The position numbers and the translations under genes were made by a program. The notes below the pieces were generated by a model. The model ran no database searches. It was not told the DNA's origin and saw nothing but the letters and a program-made list of their open reading frames with translations. Positions 1 through 6,262 of a stretch of DNA of 6,933 nucleotides are shown in pieces. Location of the stretch: contig RGAX01000150.1 of NCBI GenBank assembly GCA_009919985.1, forward strand, positions 1 to 6,933, written 5' to 3'. Source of the DNA: Opitutaceae bacterium (lineage in GTDB: Bacteria > Verrucomicrobiota > Verrucomicrobiia > Opitutales > Opitutaceae). How positions within the stretch are numbered: the first letter of the stretch is position 1; every line of letters starts with the position of its first letter.

Positions 1-54
1 GGTGAGCCGCGCGGCAAGGACCGCAGGCAAGGAGTCGGAGGCGAGCGCAATCAT
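1..54 (-). CDS. Start of a gene truncated by the window edge, possibly type II secretion ATPase GspE
   Basis: Downstream of the secretin stop on the same strand, an ATG at 54-52 opens a frame that stays open to the window edge (18 codons, MIALASDSLPAVLAARLT). It starts 21 nt after the secretin stop codon and uses the same GC-rich codons as its neighbour, so co-transcription with the secretin is likely. In type II secretion and type IV pilus-like operons the gene after gspD is often gspE, the cytoplasmic hexameric ATPase, whose N-terminus is variable. The identity therefore rests on position, not on any motif. No Shine-Dalgarno sequence is visible before the ATG, which is pyrimidine-rich on the coding strand. 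The open frame could also be chance over so short a stretch. Confidence 0.4.
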   Translation of the reverse strand, partial: MIALASDSLPAVLAARLT

Positions 55-75
55 CGGGGGAGGCGGCGCGCGGGC

Positions 76-2106
76 TTACTTAAGCTGCTCGATCAAGGAA
101 GGTTTGGCCTGCTTCGAGGGATCGATGAGATACTGGTTGATCTGCTCCTTATTAGAGAGGCCATCGATGTTCTTCTTTGCATCAGCGGAGACTTCGTTGG
201 GCTTGATAACGTGGGGGCGAACAAACAGGAGCAGTTCGGTGCGTTCGACCGATTTTTCGCGGCCACCAAGTAGGTGGCTGATAATCGGGATTTCGGCGAG
301 GAAACCAATCTTGGCGCGGTCGTTGCCGTATTTTTGGCGTTGGAGGCCGCCGAGAACCACCATCTGGCTGTCGTAGACGTTGATGAACGAGGTGGCCTGG
401 CGGGTGCCAATGATCGGAACCTGGTTACCGTCAATCGTGGTGCTGCCGAGGAGATCGTCTACTTTTTGGTCGATCTTCAGCTGGATGCTGCCGTCGTCGC
501 CAATCAACGGGGTGACCTTCAGATCAATCGCAATACTTTGATAGGTGTAGGTGGAGCTGGTTCCGCCGGTGGTCGAGACGCTGGTGGTGCCTGTGACGAC
601 GGGGCGTTTTTGGCCGACGACGACTTGGGCTTCTTTGTTATGCGTGGTGACAATCGTGGGGGCGGAGAGGACGTTGACGTTGCTGCGTGTGCCGGCGTCG
701 GTCAGGGCGGCTTTGAGCGAGAGCGGGTCGACAATGCCTTCGGTGATGTTCCAGCCCGCGACCGCGCCGGAGAAATTCGTGATGGAGCGCACCCCGGTGG
801 TGGCTTTGGTGGCCGCGGTGAGGTTGAGGGCGGTCAGACCGGTTTTGTCCGTGTCACTCAACGTGACTTCCGCGATGATCACCTCGATGCGGACCTGGGC
901 TAGGATGATGTCGATTTTGTCGACGAGGTCTTTGATGAGACGGATGTCGTCGCCGGTGCCCGAGACGATGACCGCGTTGCTGCGTTCGTCGTAGGTGACG
1001 GTGACCAAGGTGCTAAATTCGTTGGAGCCGGCGAGGGAGGCGATTTCGGGCCCGACGCTGTTGACGACAGCCGGCTGCGGTGCGGCCGGTTGCGGTGCGG
1101 CGGGTTGGCCGGGGAGGTTGATCTGGCCGGGGCGCACAGACTGGGCGGAGGTTTTTTGGGCAGCGTTGGTTTGGCCGGTGACCAGCTGGGTGAGGAGGGT
1201 AGAGACGTCTTTGGCGGCGGCGTGCTTTAGGTAGATGACTTCGTTGCGGGTGTTGGGGTCGGCCTTGACGTCGAGTTTAGCGATCAACTCATCGAAGAAG
1301 GCATATTGGCGCCGGTCGGCGATGAGGATGATCTGGTTGGTGCGATCGTCGGCGTTATAGGTGGTGCTAGTGCCGAGCTGCGTCTGCAGGCTGCCGCTCA
1401 AGACGGTACGCAGCTTGTTGACCAGGTCCGAGGCCTTGGCGGATTTCAGCGGATAGAATTTTGGGGTGAGTCCCGTGGTAGCGGGGCGATCAAGGGCTTT
1501 GATCAGGTTCTCGATGCGCTGGAGGTTAGAGACGGAATCGGTGACGAGCGCCGCGTTGGTTTTATCGAGGATAACCACCCCGCCGCCGACCCCAGGCGTC
1601 AGTAAACCTTGAAGTTGGGGCATGAATTCGTTCACCCGCAGAAAATCGAATTGGAAGACCTTGGTAGCGATTTTACCCGAGGCGGGTTGATCAAAGGCGG
1701 AGCCAGCGATCATTTCTGGTGCTTCGGTCTTGGCCTGCGCGAGGGCGATGACTTTCAGGAAACGCTCACCAAGCGGGGCGACGCCGATCTGGTTGAGGGC
1801 AAGGAGAGTCTCGATGGCGAGGATAAGCTCGGAGCGCGGGATCGGGCGATCAATGACGAGCGTGTATTCGGCGGTGGGCAGCGCGGCGGGGCGCAAAATG
1901 CTGCGTCCTGTGTGAAACTCGAGCGCTGCGAGGACGCCGTCGATGGGTAGCCCGCTAATTTTAAACGACGGAATCATCTCATCGCCGTTGGGTTTGACGT
2001 CGGTCGCGGTTGGCTTGTCGGCCGCAGCGGGGGCCTGGGCGAACACAGCAGTGGAAAGGGCAAAGAGGCTGGCGAGGAGGCTCAGGCGGGCGATACGCGA
2101 GGTCAT
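76..2106 (-). CDS. gspD: Type II secretion system secretin (GspD-like outer-membrane pore)
   Basis: Complete 676-aa secretin, within the normal GspD size range. It would form the multimeric outer-membrane channel of a type II secretion system. Residues 1-23 are a Sec signal peptide (basic start, hydrophobic core, cleavage after VFA). There is no lipobox Cys, so it is not a secretin lipoprotein. An N0 domain lies at about 47-120, N1 at 147-208, N2 at 214-280 and N3 at 288-400. N3 is interrupted by a Pro/Ala/Gln-rich low-complexity insert at about 328-346. The secretin domain spans about 405-632, with IEVIIAEV at 407-414, VVGQKRPV at 496-503, VVLGGLQ at 583-589 and the terminal ELLLFVRPHVI at 624-634. 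A tail of about 42 residues follows, where an S-domain/pilotin-binding region would lie, but I recognise no such motif. The ATG at 2106-2104 is chosen because it gives a clean signal peptide; no good Shine-Dalgarno sequence precedes it. An orthologous pilus-type secretin (PilQ) is less likely given the N0-N1-N2-N3 order and lack of AMIN domains. Confidence 0.93.
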   Translation of the reverse strand: MTSRIARLSLLASLFALSTAVFAQAPAAADKPTATDVKPNGDEMIPSFKISGLPIDGVLAALEFHTGRSILRPAALPTAEYTLVIDRPIPRSELILAIETLLALNQIGVAPLGERFLKVIALAQAKTEAPEMIAGSAFDQPASGKIATKVFQFDFLRVNEFMPQLQGLLTPGVGGGVVILDKTNAALVTDSVSNLQRIENLIKALDRPATTGLTPKFYPLKSAKASDLVNKLRTVLSGSLQTQLGTSTTYNADDRTNQIILIADRRQYAFFDELIAKLDVKADPNTRNEVIYLKHAAAKDVSTLLTQLVTGQTNAAQKTSAQSVRPGQINLPGQPAAPQPAAPQPAVVNSVGPEIASLAGSNEFSTLVTVTYDERSNAVIVSGTGDDIRLIKDLVDKIDIILAQVRIEVIIAEVTLSDTDKTGLTALNLTAATKATTGVRSITNFSGAVAGWNITEGIVDPLSLKAALTDAGTRSNVNVLSAPTIVTTHNKEAQVVVGQKRPVVTGTTSVSTTGGTSSTYTYQSIAIDLKVTPLIGDDGSIQLKIDQKVDDLLGSTTIDGNQVPIIGTRQATSFINVYDSQMVVLGGLQRQKYGNDRAKIGFLAEIPIISHLLGGREKSVERTELLLFVRPHVIKPNEVSADAKKNIDGLSNKEQINQYLIDPSKQAKPSLIEQLK
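1070..1099 (-). repeat. 15-bp tandem repeat coding for QPAAP units in the secretin N3 insert
   Basis: GCCGGCTGCGGTGCG and GCCGGTTGCGGTGCG stand head to tail and differ at one base. A decayed third unit follows at about 1100-1114. On the coding (minus) strand they spell QPAAP repeats within GQPAAPQPAAPQPA, inside the disordered loop of N3. Such a 15-bp unit can gain or lose copies without breaking the frame. Confidence 0.7.
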
Positions 2107-2121
2107 GCGGTAAAGGGCGAT

Positions 2122-2146
2122 AAAAAAGGTTTAGCGCCAAAGGCGC
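2122..2146 (-). promoter_or_regulatory. Small hairpin plus T-run in the secretin leader
   Basis: Read on the minus strand, GCGCC-TTT-GGCGC (2146-2134) forms a 5-bp GC stem. It is followed after six bases (TAAACC) by six Ts (2127-2122), ending 15 nt before the secretin ATG. It sits between the Fic stop codon and gspD, which share a strand, so it could be a weak terminator for fic or a structured leader for gspD. The stem is short and the T-run is not immediately adjacent, so termination would be inefficient. The rest of the 2107-2355 interval shows no gene and no promoter that I can call with confidence. Confidence 0.3.
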
Positions 2147-2355
2147 AGAGAGTTTCTAGGCAGGAGTAAGCAAGCGGGGTTGTAAACGGTCTTGTGTCAT
2201 GACGCCACGCGTTGCGGAAAGTTGCCTGCATTTACTATCTTTACCTCCCCGTTTTTTAAGGGGTACGCATGAATCTTCATCCTAAATGCTATGTGATGAC
2301 CTCGTAATATGACTAAGAAACATTTTCAATTTCGTGTTCCAGCGACGCAATTGGC

Positions 2356-3741
2356 TCATCGCCAGGTCTTCTTCCACGCCGCAAATTCCGCCGGACGCAG
2401 CCGGTAGCGGGCGAAGTTGCCCTCGTGCAAGCTCGTGAGTTCGGTCTCGGCCATTTCCGCGAAGCGTTTCCGGTCGTTCGCGTCCGGCAGTTTCTGTGCC
2501 TCGCGCCGTACGAAGGCCGCCGCGGCCTTCTTGTCCATGCTTTCGCGGACGACCGCGCCGACGACCTCCTTCAAGCGCTCGCGATGCCGCAACCCGAACG
2601 CGTCCGGTTCGCCCAGCGACTGGTGGACCGCCGAGTAACGGGCGCAGGAGCGTTCGTAGGCCCACTCGAAAACGTCGCGCAGGTAGTCAACACGCTTCAG
2701 CTCATAGACGCCGAGAATGGCGCTCGTGTATTCGGACTGCGGCACGTCGACGAACGACAACGGTCCTAGATTGCGCTGCACCAGCGGGATGTTGGCGGCG
2801 AGCCGCGACACGCGCTTGTTCACATCTTCAAACGGCTGAAGATAAGGCAGCTGGACCATGGCGAAGAACGCCTGCTCAAACGCATCCTCGATGGCGGAGG
2901 CCGTGGCCAGGATTTGATCGAAGCATTCCTCGATCGCTAATGGGACTTCCAGCGGATGAAAGACCGAGCCAGCGATGGCGACCGCGTGCGTGCGCAGCCG
3001 CCCGCCTGCCGCTGGATCGGGCAGCAAATTCTCGGCGAGCATCGCGTGCAGGTTGCAGAGTGTATAGCGATTAAAACCGATTTCGGCGGCAGGATCGGAC
3101 AATAGCTCGATGGCCGCCTTGTGGTTGAGGATCATCTGGGTCTCCTCGGCGCCCTTGCCCTCGGCGTTTTCGCCCTGCTCTAGGAGCCGCTGCGTTTCCA
3201 GTAGCGAGTAGGTGTTGCCCTCGAGCCGACTCGAATTCCAGGAGAGGTCGATGAGGAGCCTGTCCATCACCTTGCGCAGATGTGTGCCGGACGGCAGCGC
3301 TTCGCCTGGTGTCCTGCCGAGCGCCGCTAGCTTGCGACGCAACGCCGGCGAAAGGTAGGTGGACACATTGGGCCGGTAGCCGTCGAGAAACGAAAGATCG
3401 TAACCGGCCGGCTTGCGCCGCGCAGAGGGCCGGCTGACGAGCCGCTTGATTTCCTTGGCCGCGGCGGAAAGCCGGACGCCAGTGTCCCGATCTTTGGCAG
3501 CCAGTGGAGGTGGCTCCGTGACTGCCGTGGCTCCGGCAGAGTGGTAGCGCTGGCCGGCCCCGGAACTTAACGCCACGAGCTGCTTATCGCTGACGAGTTG
3601 CGCGAGCCGCCGCTGGAGTGTGCGTCGCGCCAGCGACCGCGGCAGCTTGCCGGCGATTTTCTCCAGCGAAGCCGGCTGCAGAAAACCTGCCACGGCTTTG
3701 AGGATGGCGGCCAGCTCGGCTTTTGGAACCTGTTTCGGCAT
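2356..3741 (-). CDS. Fic-family protein with N-terminal winged-helix-like domain and altered catalytic motif
   Basis: A 461-aa protein starting at the ATG at 3741-3739 (MPKQVPKAEL). An ATG 31 codons upstream (3834) is open, but it would translate through the repeat array and adds nothing protein-like. Residues about 8-68 look like a winged helix-turn-helix (TLQRRLAQLV as possible recognition helix, then a short wing), suggesting DNA binding. A linker leads to the Fic fold at about 125-365. The inhibitory-helix motif (S/T)xxxE(G/N) is present at 170-175 (SSRLEG), placed N-terminal to the Fic core as in class II Fic proteins. The Fic motif at 302-313 is QPFEDVNKRVSR instead of HPFx(D/E)GNGRxxR: the catalytic His is Gln, the first Gly is Val, and the second Gly is Lys as in Doc. 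Classical AMP transfer is therefore doubtful, although the Asn-Lys-Arg part remains for phosphate binding. A helical C-terminal region (about 380-461) follows. The gene has no adjacent antitoxin ORF, fitting a self-inhibited, possibly self-regulating protein. Substrate unknown. Confidence 0.85.
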   Translation of the reverse strand: MPKQVPKAELAAILKAVAGFLQPASLEKIAGKLPRSLARRTLQRRLAQLVSDKQLVALSSGAGQRYHSAGATAVTEPPPLAAKDRDTGVRLSAAAKEIKRLVSRPSARRKPAGYDLSFLDGYRPNVSTYLSPALRRKLAALGRTPGEALPSGTHLRKVMDRLLIDLSWNSSRLEGNTYSLLETQRLLEQGENAEGKGAEETQMILNHKAAIELLSDPAAEIGFNRYTLCNLHAMLAENLLPDPAAGGRLRTHAVAIAGSVFHPLEVPLAIEECFDQILATASAIEDAFEQAFFAMVQLPYLQPFEDVNKRVSRLAANIPLVQRNLGPLSFVDVPQSEYTSAILGVYELKRVDYLRDVFEWAYERSCARYSAVHQSLGEPDAFGLRHRERLKEVVGAVVRESMDKKAAAAFVRREAQKLPDANDRKRFAEMAETELTSLHEGNFARYRLRPAEFAAWKKTWR

Positions 3742-3897
3742 GGCGCAAGATGTGGCGCAAAGCGGCTGCTTGCGCCATAAAAAAATAGATTGTGGCGCAA
3801 TTTCATGAATCGATCCACAATTTTTTATTAACAAACAACATCTTGTGTAATTGCGCCACTTCCCGCCCGTTATGGCGCAAGGCCGAGACTTGCGCCA
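3741..3897. repeat. Array of seven TTGCGCCA/TGGCGCAA octamers over the fic start and upstream region
   Basis: Exact copies of TGGCGCAA lie at 3741-3748, 3753-3760, 3793-3800 and 3873-3880. The reverse complement TTGCGCCA lies at 3770-3777, 3851-3858 and 3890-3897. Two pairs form identical inverted repeats with 9-nt spacers (3753-3777 and 3873-3897). A third pair, extended to 11 bp (GTGGCGCAATT and AATTGCGCCAC, 3792-3802 and 3849-3859), flanks a 46-nt AT-rich core. The three inverted repeats share nearly the same centre of symmetry, about 3825. The extra copy at 3741 is a direct repeat of the 3753 copy, 12 bp away, and contains the first base of the fic start codon. Elsewhere in the window I found the octamer once (5295-5302, inside aroC). 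The arrangement looks like operator sites; a role in fic regulation is inferred. Confidence 0.85.
3778..3850 (-). promoter_or_regulatory. AT-rich core likely to hold the fic promoter
   Basis: This is the most AT-rich stretch between two GC-rich genes, with A7 and T6 runs, enclosed by the inverted octamers. It lies about 40-110 nt upstream of the fic ATG, where a promoter is expected. Several weak TTGnnn and TAnnnT hexamers occur on the minus strand, but none pair with convincing spacing, so no exact -35/-10 is given. Confidence 0.35.
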
Positions 3898-4080
3898 CTT
3901 CCTGTCCTCTCCCCGAGGCTAACAACGAGTACGTGTGGGGCTGGCGCCCTAAACTATCATGCCCAGCGACGATGCCTAAGGTCTTTAGATTCCAATCGCT
4001 GGACCCTTACGAAGGTCGCACCAAGAAGGGCTTCCCGTGAATTTTGCGGTAGCCAGAAGTAGAATGGCCTAGCCCGGGCT

Positions 4081-4260
4081 TTAACCTCCCGCAGCTCCGA
4101 CCACCGGGTCGTGTACCGTGGTAAGCATTTTTCTCGCCGCATCCGCCAGGCCCATCGCGAAGTAGGCGTCATAGGGCGCCCAACCCTTAGCGAATTGGGC
4201 GGCACCGTAAACGTTTAGCTGCTCTGCTCCTTGGTACCAGGGTGAAGGTTCGCAGGAAGG
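4081..4260 (-). pseudogene. Possible C-terminal remnant of an unidentified gene
   Basis: On the minus strand a frame of 59 codons runs from just after an in-frame TAA (4263-4261) to a TAA at 4083-4081, with no start codon before an internal Met. The translation is protein-like rather than random: it includes VYGAAQFAKGWAPYDAYF followed by AMGLADAARKMLTTVHDP, a small-residue amphipathic pattern with Trp, Tyr and Phe. Other frames here give Arg/Ser/Pro-rich noise. The upstream part cannot continue, because aroC begins at 4321 on the other strand. It therefore looks like the 3' end of a gene whose front was lost. I do not recognise the family, and chance remains possible at this length. Confidence 0.33.
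4254..4260 (+). promoter_or_regulatory. Shine-Dalgarno-like AGGAAGG before an alternative aroC start
   Basis: AGGAAGG ends 3 nt before an ATG at 4264 that is in frame with aroC and would add 19 residues (MDWICRLRALGLGPTVFAA) before the usual start. It is the only purine-rich ribosome-binding-like site near aroC. The family normally begins only a few residues before the GNSFG/SNSFG block, which favours the ATG at 4321. The site may therefore be coincidental. Confidence 0.25.
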
Positions 4261-4320
4261 TTAATGGATTGGATTTGTCGCTTGCGGGCGCTGGGGCTGG
4301 GGCCAACGGTTTTCGCTGCG

Positions 4321-5333
4321 ATGGGTAACTCCTTTGGAAAACTTTTTACAATCAGCACCTGGGGCGAGAGCCACGGTCTCGGCGTCGGTGTGACCATCGA
4401 TGGCTGCCCGCCGGGCTTGCCTATTACGGCCGAGGAAATCCAGGTCGAACTCGACCGGCGTCGGCCGGGTCAGAGCGACATCACCAGCGCTCCAACGCCT
4501 ACGACGAGATGCGCGATAAATTTCGCCCTTCGCACGCCGATTTCACCTACCAGCAAAAATTCGGGCTACGCGATCATCGTGGCGGCGGCCGCAGCTCGGC
4601 GCGCGAGACCGTCGGTCGCGTGGCGGCCGGGGCGATTGCCAAAAAGATTTTAGCGCAACGCACCACTAGCGGCCTGGGCGGCGTAGAAATCCGGGCATTT
4701 TTGACGCAGGTACACGACATCACAGCACCCGCTGATGCATTGGTAAATTTCCCCACGCTAGCCGAAGTTGAAGCATCGCCGGTGCGTTGCCCGCATCTGC
4801 CGACGGCAGAAAAAATGATCGAGCGCATCAAGGCTGTCCGCAGCGAAGGCGATTCGGTGGGCGGGGTGATCGAGTGCCGTGTGCGCGGGTTGCCGGCGGG
4901 CTTGGGCGTACCCGTGTTCGACCGACTCGAAGCGGATCTGGCGAAGGCGATGCTCTCGCTTCCCGCTACAAAAGGCTTTGAAATAGGCAGTGGCTTTGCT
5001 GGAGCGCGCTTGCGCGGCAGCGAGCACAATGACGCCTTTGAAAACCGCTCCGGTGCGGTGCGCACGGCCACCAATCGCTCGGGCGGGGTCCAAGGCGGTA
5101 TCAGTAACGGCGAAGAAATCGTCTTCCGTGTGGCCTTCAAACCGACGGCTACCATTTTGCAATTGCAGGCGACCGTGGACAAAACGGGCGCTTCGACCGA
5201 GCTCATGGGGCGCGGACGTCATGACCCGTGCGTGGTGCCGCGCGCGGTACCGATCGTCGAGGCAATGGCGGCCCTGGTGCTACTCGATCACTGGTTGCGC
5301 CAGAGCGCGCAATGCGGGACGTTTAAATTTTAA
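4321..5333 (+). pseudogene. aroC: Chorismate synthase with internal deletion and frameshift
   Basis: AroC converts 5-enolpyruvylshikimate-3-phosphate to chorismate, using reduced FMN, at the end of the shikimate pathway. The first 55 codons (4321-4485) read MGNSFGKLF, then GESHG with the catalytic His18, then RRRPGQSDIT. The family then continues in another frame from QRSNAYDEM (CAG at 4485) to the stop at 5331-5333. That part contains RPSHADFTY (second catalytic His), GGGRSSARET, and GRHDPCVVPRAVPIVEAM (third signature). Compared with E. coli AroC as I recall it, about 33 residues are absent at the joint: the conserved TxRxExDxVxILSGVFEGxTTGT block. Fifty-five plus 282 plus 33 gives about 370 residues, the normal length. 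The loss is thus about 100 nt (1 mod 3, consistent with the frame change). As written the gene cannot make a working enzyme: the first frame runs on to a stop near 4653, and the second has no Shine-Dalgarno sequence at its first ATG (4509). It may be a true pseudogene or an assembly/sequence error. Confidence 0.9.
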
Positions 5334-5393
5334 GTCGGGGCGGCTAAAGAATCGTTCGCACTTTGGCGGAGCTTCGCATTGAGTATTGGATAA

Positions 5394-6191
5394 ATGAACA
5401 GCGTAGATAAACCTTTGGTGTATGTGATCCTCGGTGCAGCGGGCTCGGGCCGGCGCGAGGTGTTGTGCGATCTGATTGAAGGCGGGCTTGGCGAAGACGC
5501 GCAGCCTGCGGTGTTGTTGGCGGCGGCGGAACCGGCGGCGGAAATCGACGCTAAGTTACCCGCGGTCTCGCGCTGGACCTGGACCCTAGCGGGCACCATC
5601 GAAGCGGACTTGCCAGCGGGCGCAACGCACGTGTTTTTCGTGACGGATGGGCGACGCAGCCCAGTCGATCAGATGGAAGCGTTTAAGGCGTGGGTCGAAA
5701 TGAAGCCAGCGGACATCGCGCGGGTTTATACCGTCATTAATTGTCAGTTGGCCGAAAAGCATCCGGCGTTACGCGCGTGGTATGAGGCATGCGTGCATTT
5801 TTCCGATGTGGCACTGCTCAATCGGCGCGAAAGTGTGGGTAATAAATGGATGAGCGACTTCCGAGCGTTTTTCGCCGATCAATTTGTACCGTGCTTATTT
5901 GAATTCGTGAAGGCGGGCCGAGTTAAAAATCCGCCCCTCATCCTCGAGCCGCAGGCGCGGCGGATGACACATATTTTTGACGACGAGCTCGAATGGTTCG
6001 TCGTGGACGAAGAAGGCGTCGAGGACGACGGCAGCGATGCGAAGGACGGCGAGGAAGAAGAAGTCCAAGTCGCACGCGAAGAAGATCCGTATTTTGCGCG
6101 CGATGCGGCGGGCCGTCGGGCGAAGCGCATCGTCGAAATCGCAGAACTTTTACCGAAAATTGAAGGCGGCTCGGCAGCGCAATCAACCTGA
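5394..6191 (+). CDS. CobW-like P-loop protein with acidic C-terminal region, function unknown
   Basis: A 265-aa protein. Residues 8-21 (LVYVILGAAGSGRR) form a beta strand plus Walker A-like loop in which the usual Lys is replaced by Arg (GAAGSGRR instead of GxxGxGK[ST]). A second strand and possible switch region is HVFFVTDGRRSP (79-90). A third, DVALLNRRE (138-146), resembles the DVVLLNKxD base-recognition strand of CobW/G3E GTPases, with the Lys and Asp changed. These suggest a G3E-type nucleotide-binding fold that may have lost GTP hydrolysis. From about 196 to 231 the chain is very rich in Asp and Glu. A basic amphipathic segment follows (FARDAAGRRAKRIVEIAELL, 234-253). There is no signal peptide or membrane segment, so it is probably cytosolic. 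It starts 60 nt after aroC on the same strand and could be co-transcribed; only a weak GGA precedes the ATG. It could instead be a diverged kinase-like P-loop protein. No function is assigned. Confidence 0.75.
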   Translation: MNSVDKPLVYVILGAAGSGRREVLCDLIEGGLGEDAQPAVLLAAAEPAAEIDAKLPAVSRWTWTLAGTIEADLPAGATHVFFVTDGRRSPVDQMEAFKAWVEMKPADIARVYTVINCQLAEKHPALRAWYEACVHFSDVALLNRRESVGNKWMSDFRAFFADQFVPCLFEFVKAGRVKNPPLILEPQARRMTHIFDDELEWFVVDEEGVEDDGSDAKDGEEEEVQVAREEDPYFARDAAGRRAKRIVEIAELLPKIEGGSAAQST

Positions 6192-6199
6192 GCGCTGGA

Positions 6200-6238
6200 A
6201 AATAAAAAGCCCCGAGCTCGAGCTTTCGAGTCGGGGCT
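6200..6238 (-). terminator. Strong intrinsic terminator of the KDPG aldolase gene
   Basis: On the minus strand AGCCCCGA-CTCGA, loop AAGC, TCGAG-(C)-TCGGGGCT forms a 13-bp stem with one bulged base (6238-6208), followed directly by TTTTATTTT (6207-6199). It begins 24 nt after the aldolase stop codon. On the plus strand the hairpin also lies 16 nt beyond the stop of the convergent P-loop gene, but no T-run follows it there. Termination is therefore mainly for the minus strand. Confidence 0.9.
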
Positions 6239-6262
6239 AAGCGAGCTAGAGTTTCGCGCGGA

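Larger units (their letters stand above)
3898..4320. other. Intergenic stretch with no intact gene between fic and aroC
   Basis: About 420 bp separate the repeat array from aroC. Open frames here are short and their translations look random (Arg/Ser/Pro-rich), except for the minus-strand remnant described at 4081-4260. A perfect 10-bp palindrome, AGCCCGGGCT, lies at 4071-4080, directly after that remnant's stop codon. No tRNA, no rRNA and no transposase fragment is visible. The decayed look fits the boundary of an accessory insertion. Confidence 0.5.

Noticed and set aside
274..903. 209-codon open frame on the plus strand inside the secretin gene
   Set aside because: It is antisense to a clearly conserved secretin, and the translation is Gly/Asp/Arg-rich without domain features. 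Long antisense frames are expected in GC-rich genes.
2240..2268. CCCC-GTTTTTTAA-GGGG hairpin between fic and gspD as a terminator
   Set aside because: The stem is only four perfect GC pairs, and the T-run is in the loop rather than after the stem on either strand.
3742..3834. 31-residue N-terminal extension of the Fic protein
   Set aside because: It would be encoded by the AT-rich promoter core and repeat array, and its sequence is unlike a protein domain. The ATG at 3741 gives a natural start for the winged-helix domain.
3741..3897. CRISPR-like or iteron-type origin interpretation of the octamer array
   Set aside because: The units are only 8 bp, occur in both orientations, and have no uniform spacers of CRISPR size. 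No cas or replication initiator gene is nearby.
4485..4510. Programmed ribosomal frameshift in aroC
   Set aside because: No slippery heptamer is seen, and a frameshift would not restore the roughly 33 conserved residues that are physically missing.
4574..5206. 210-codon open frame on the minus strand opposite aroC
   Set aside because: The plus strand holds unmistakable AroC motifs throughout this span. The antisense translation is Ser/Arg/Pro-rich and has no recognisable domain.
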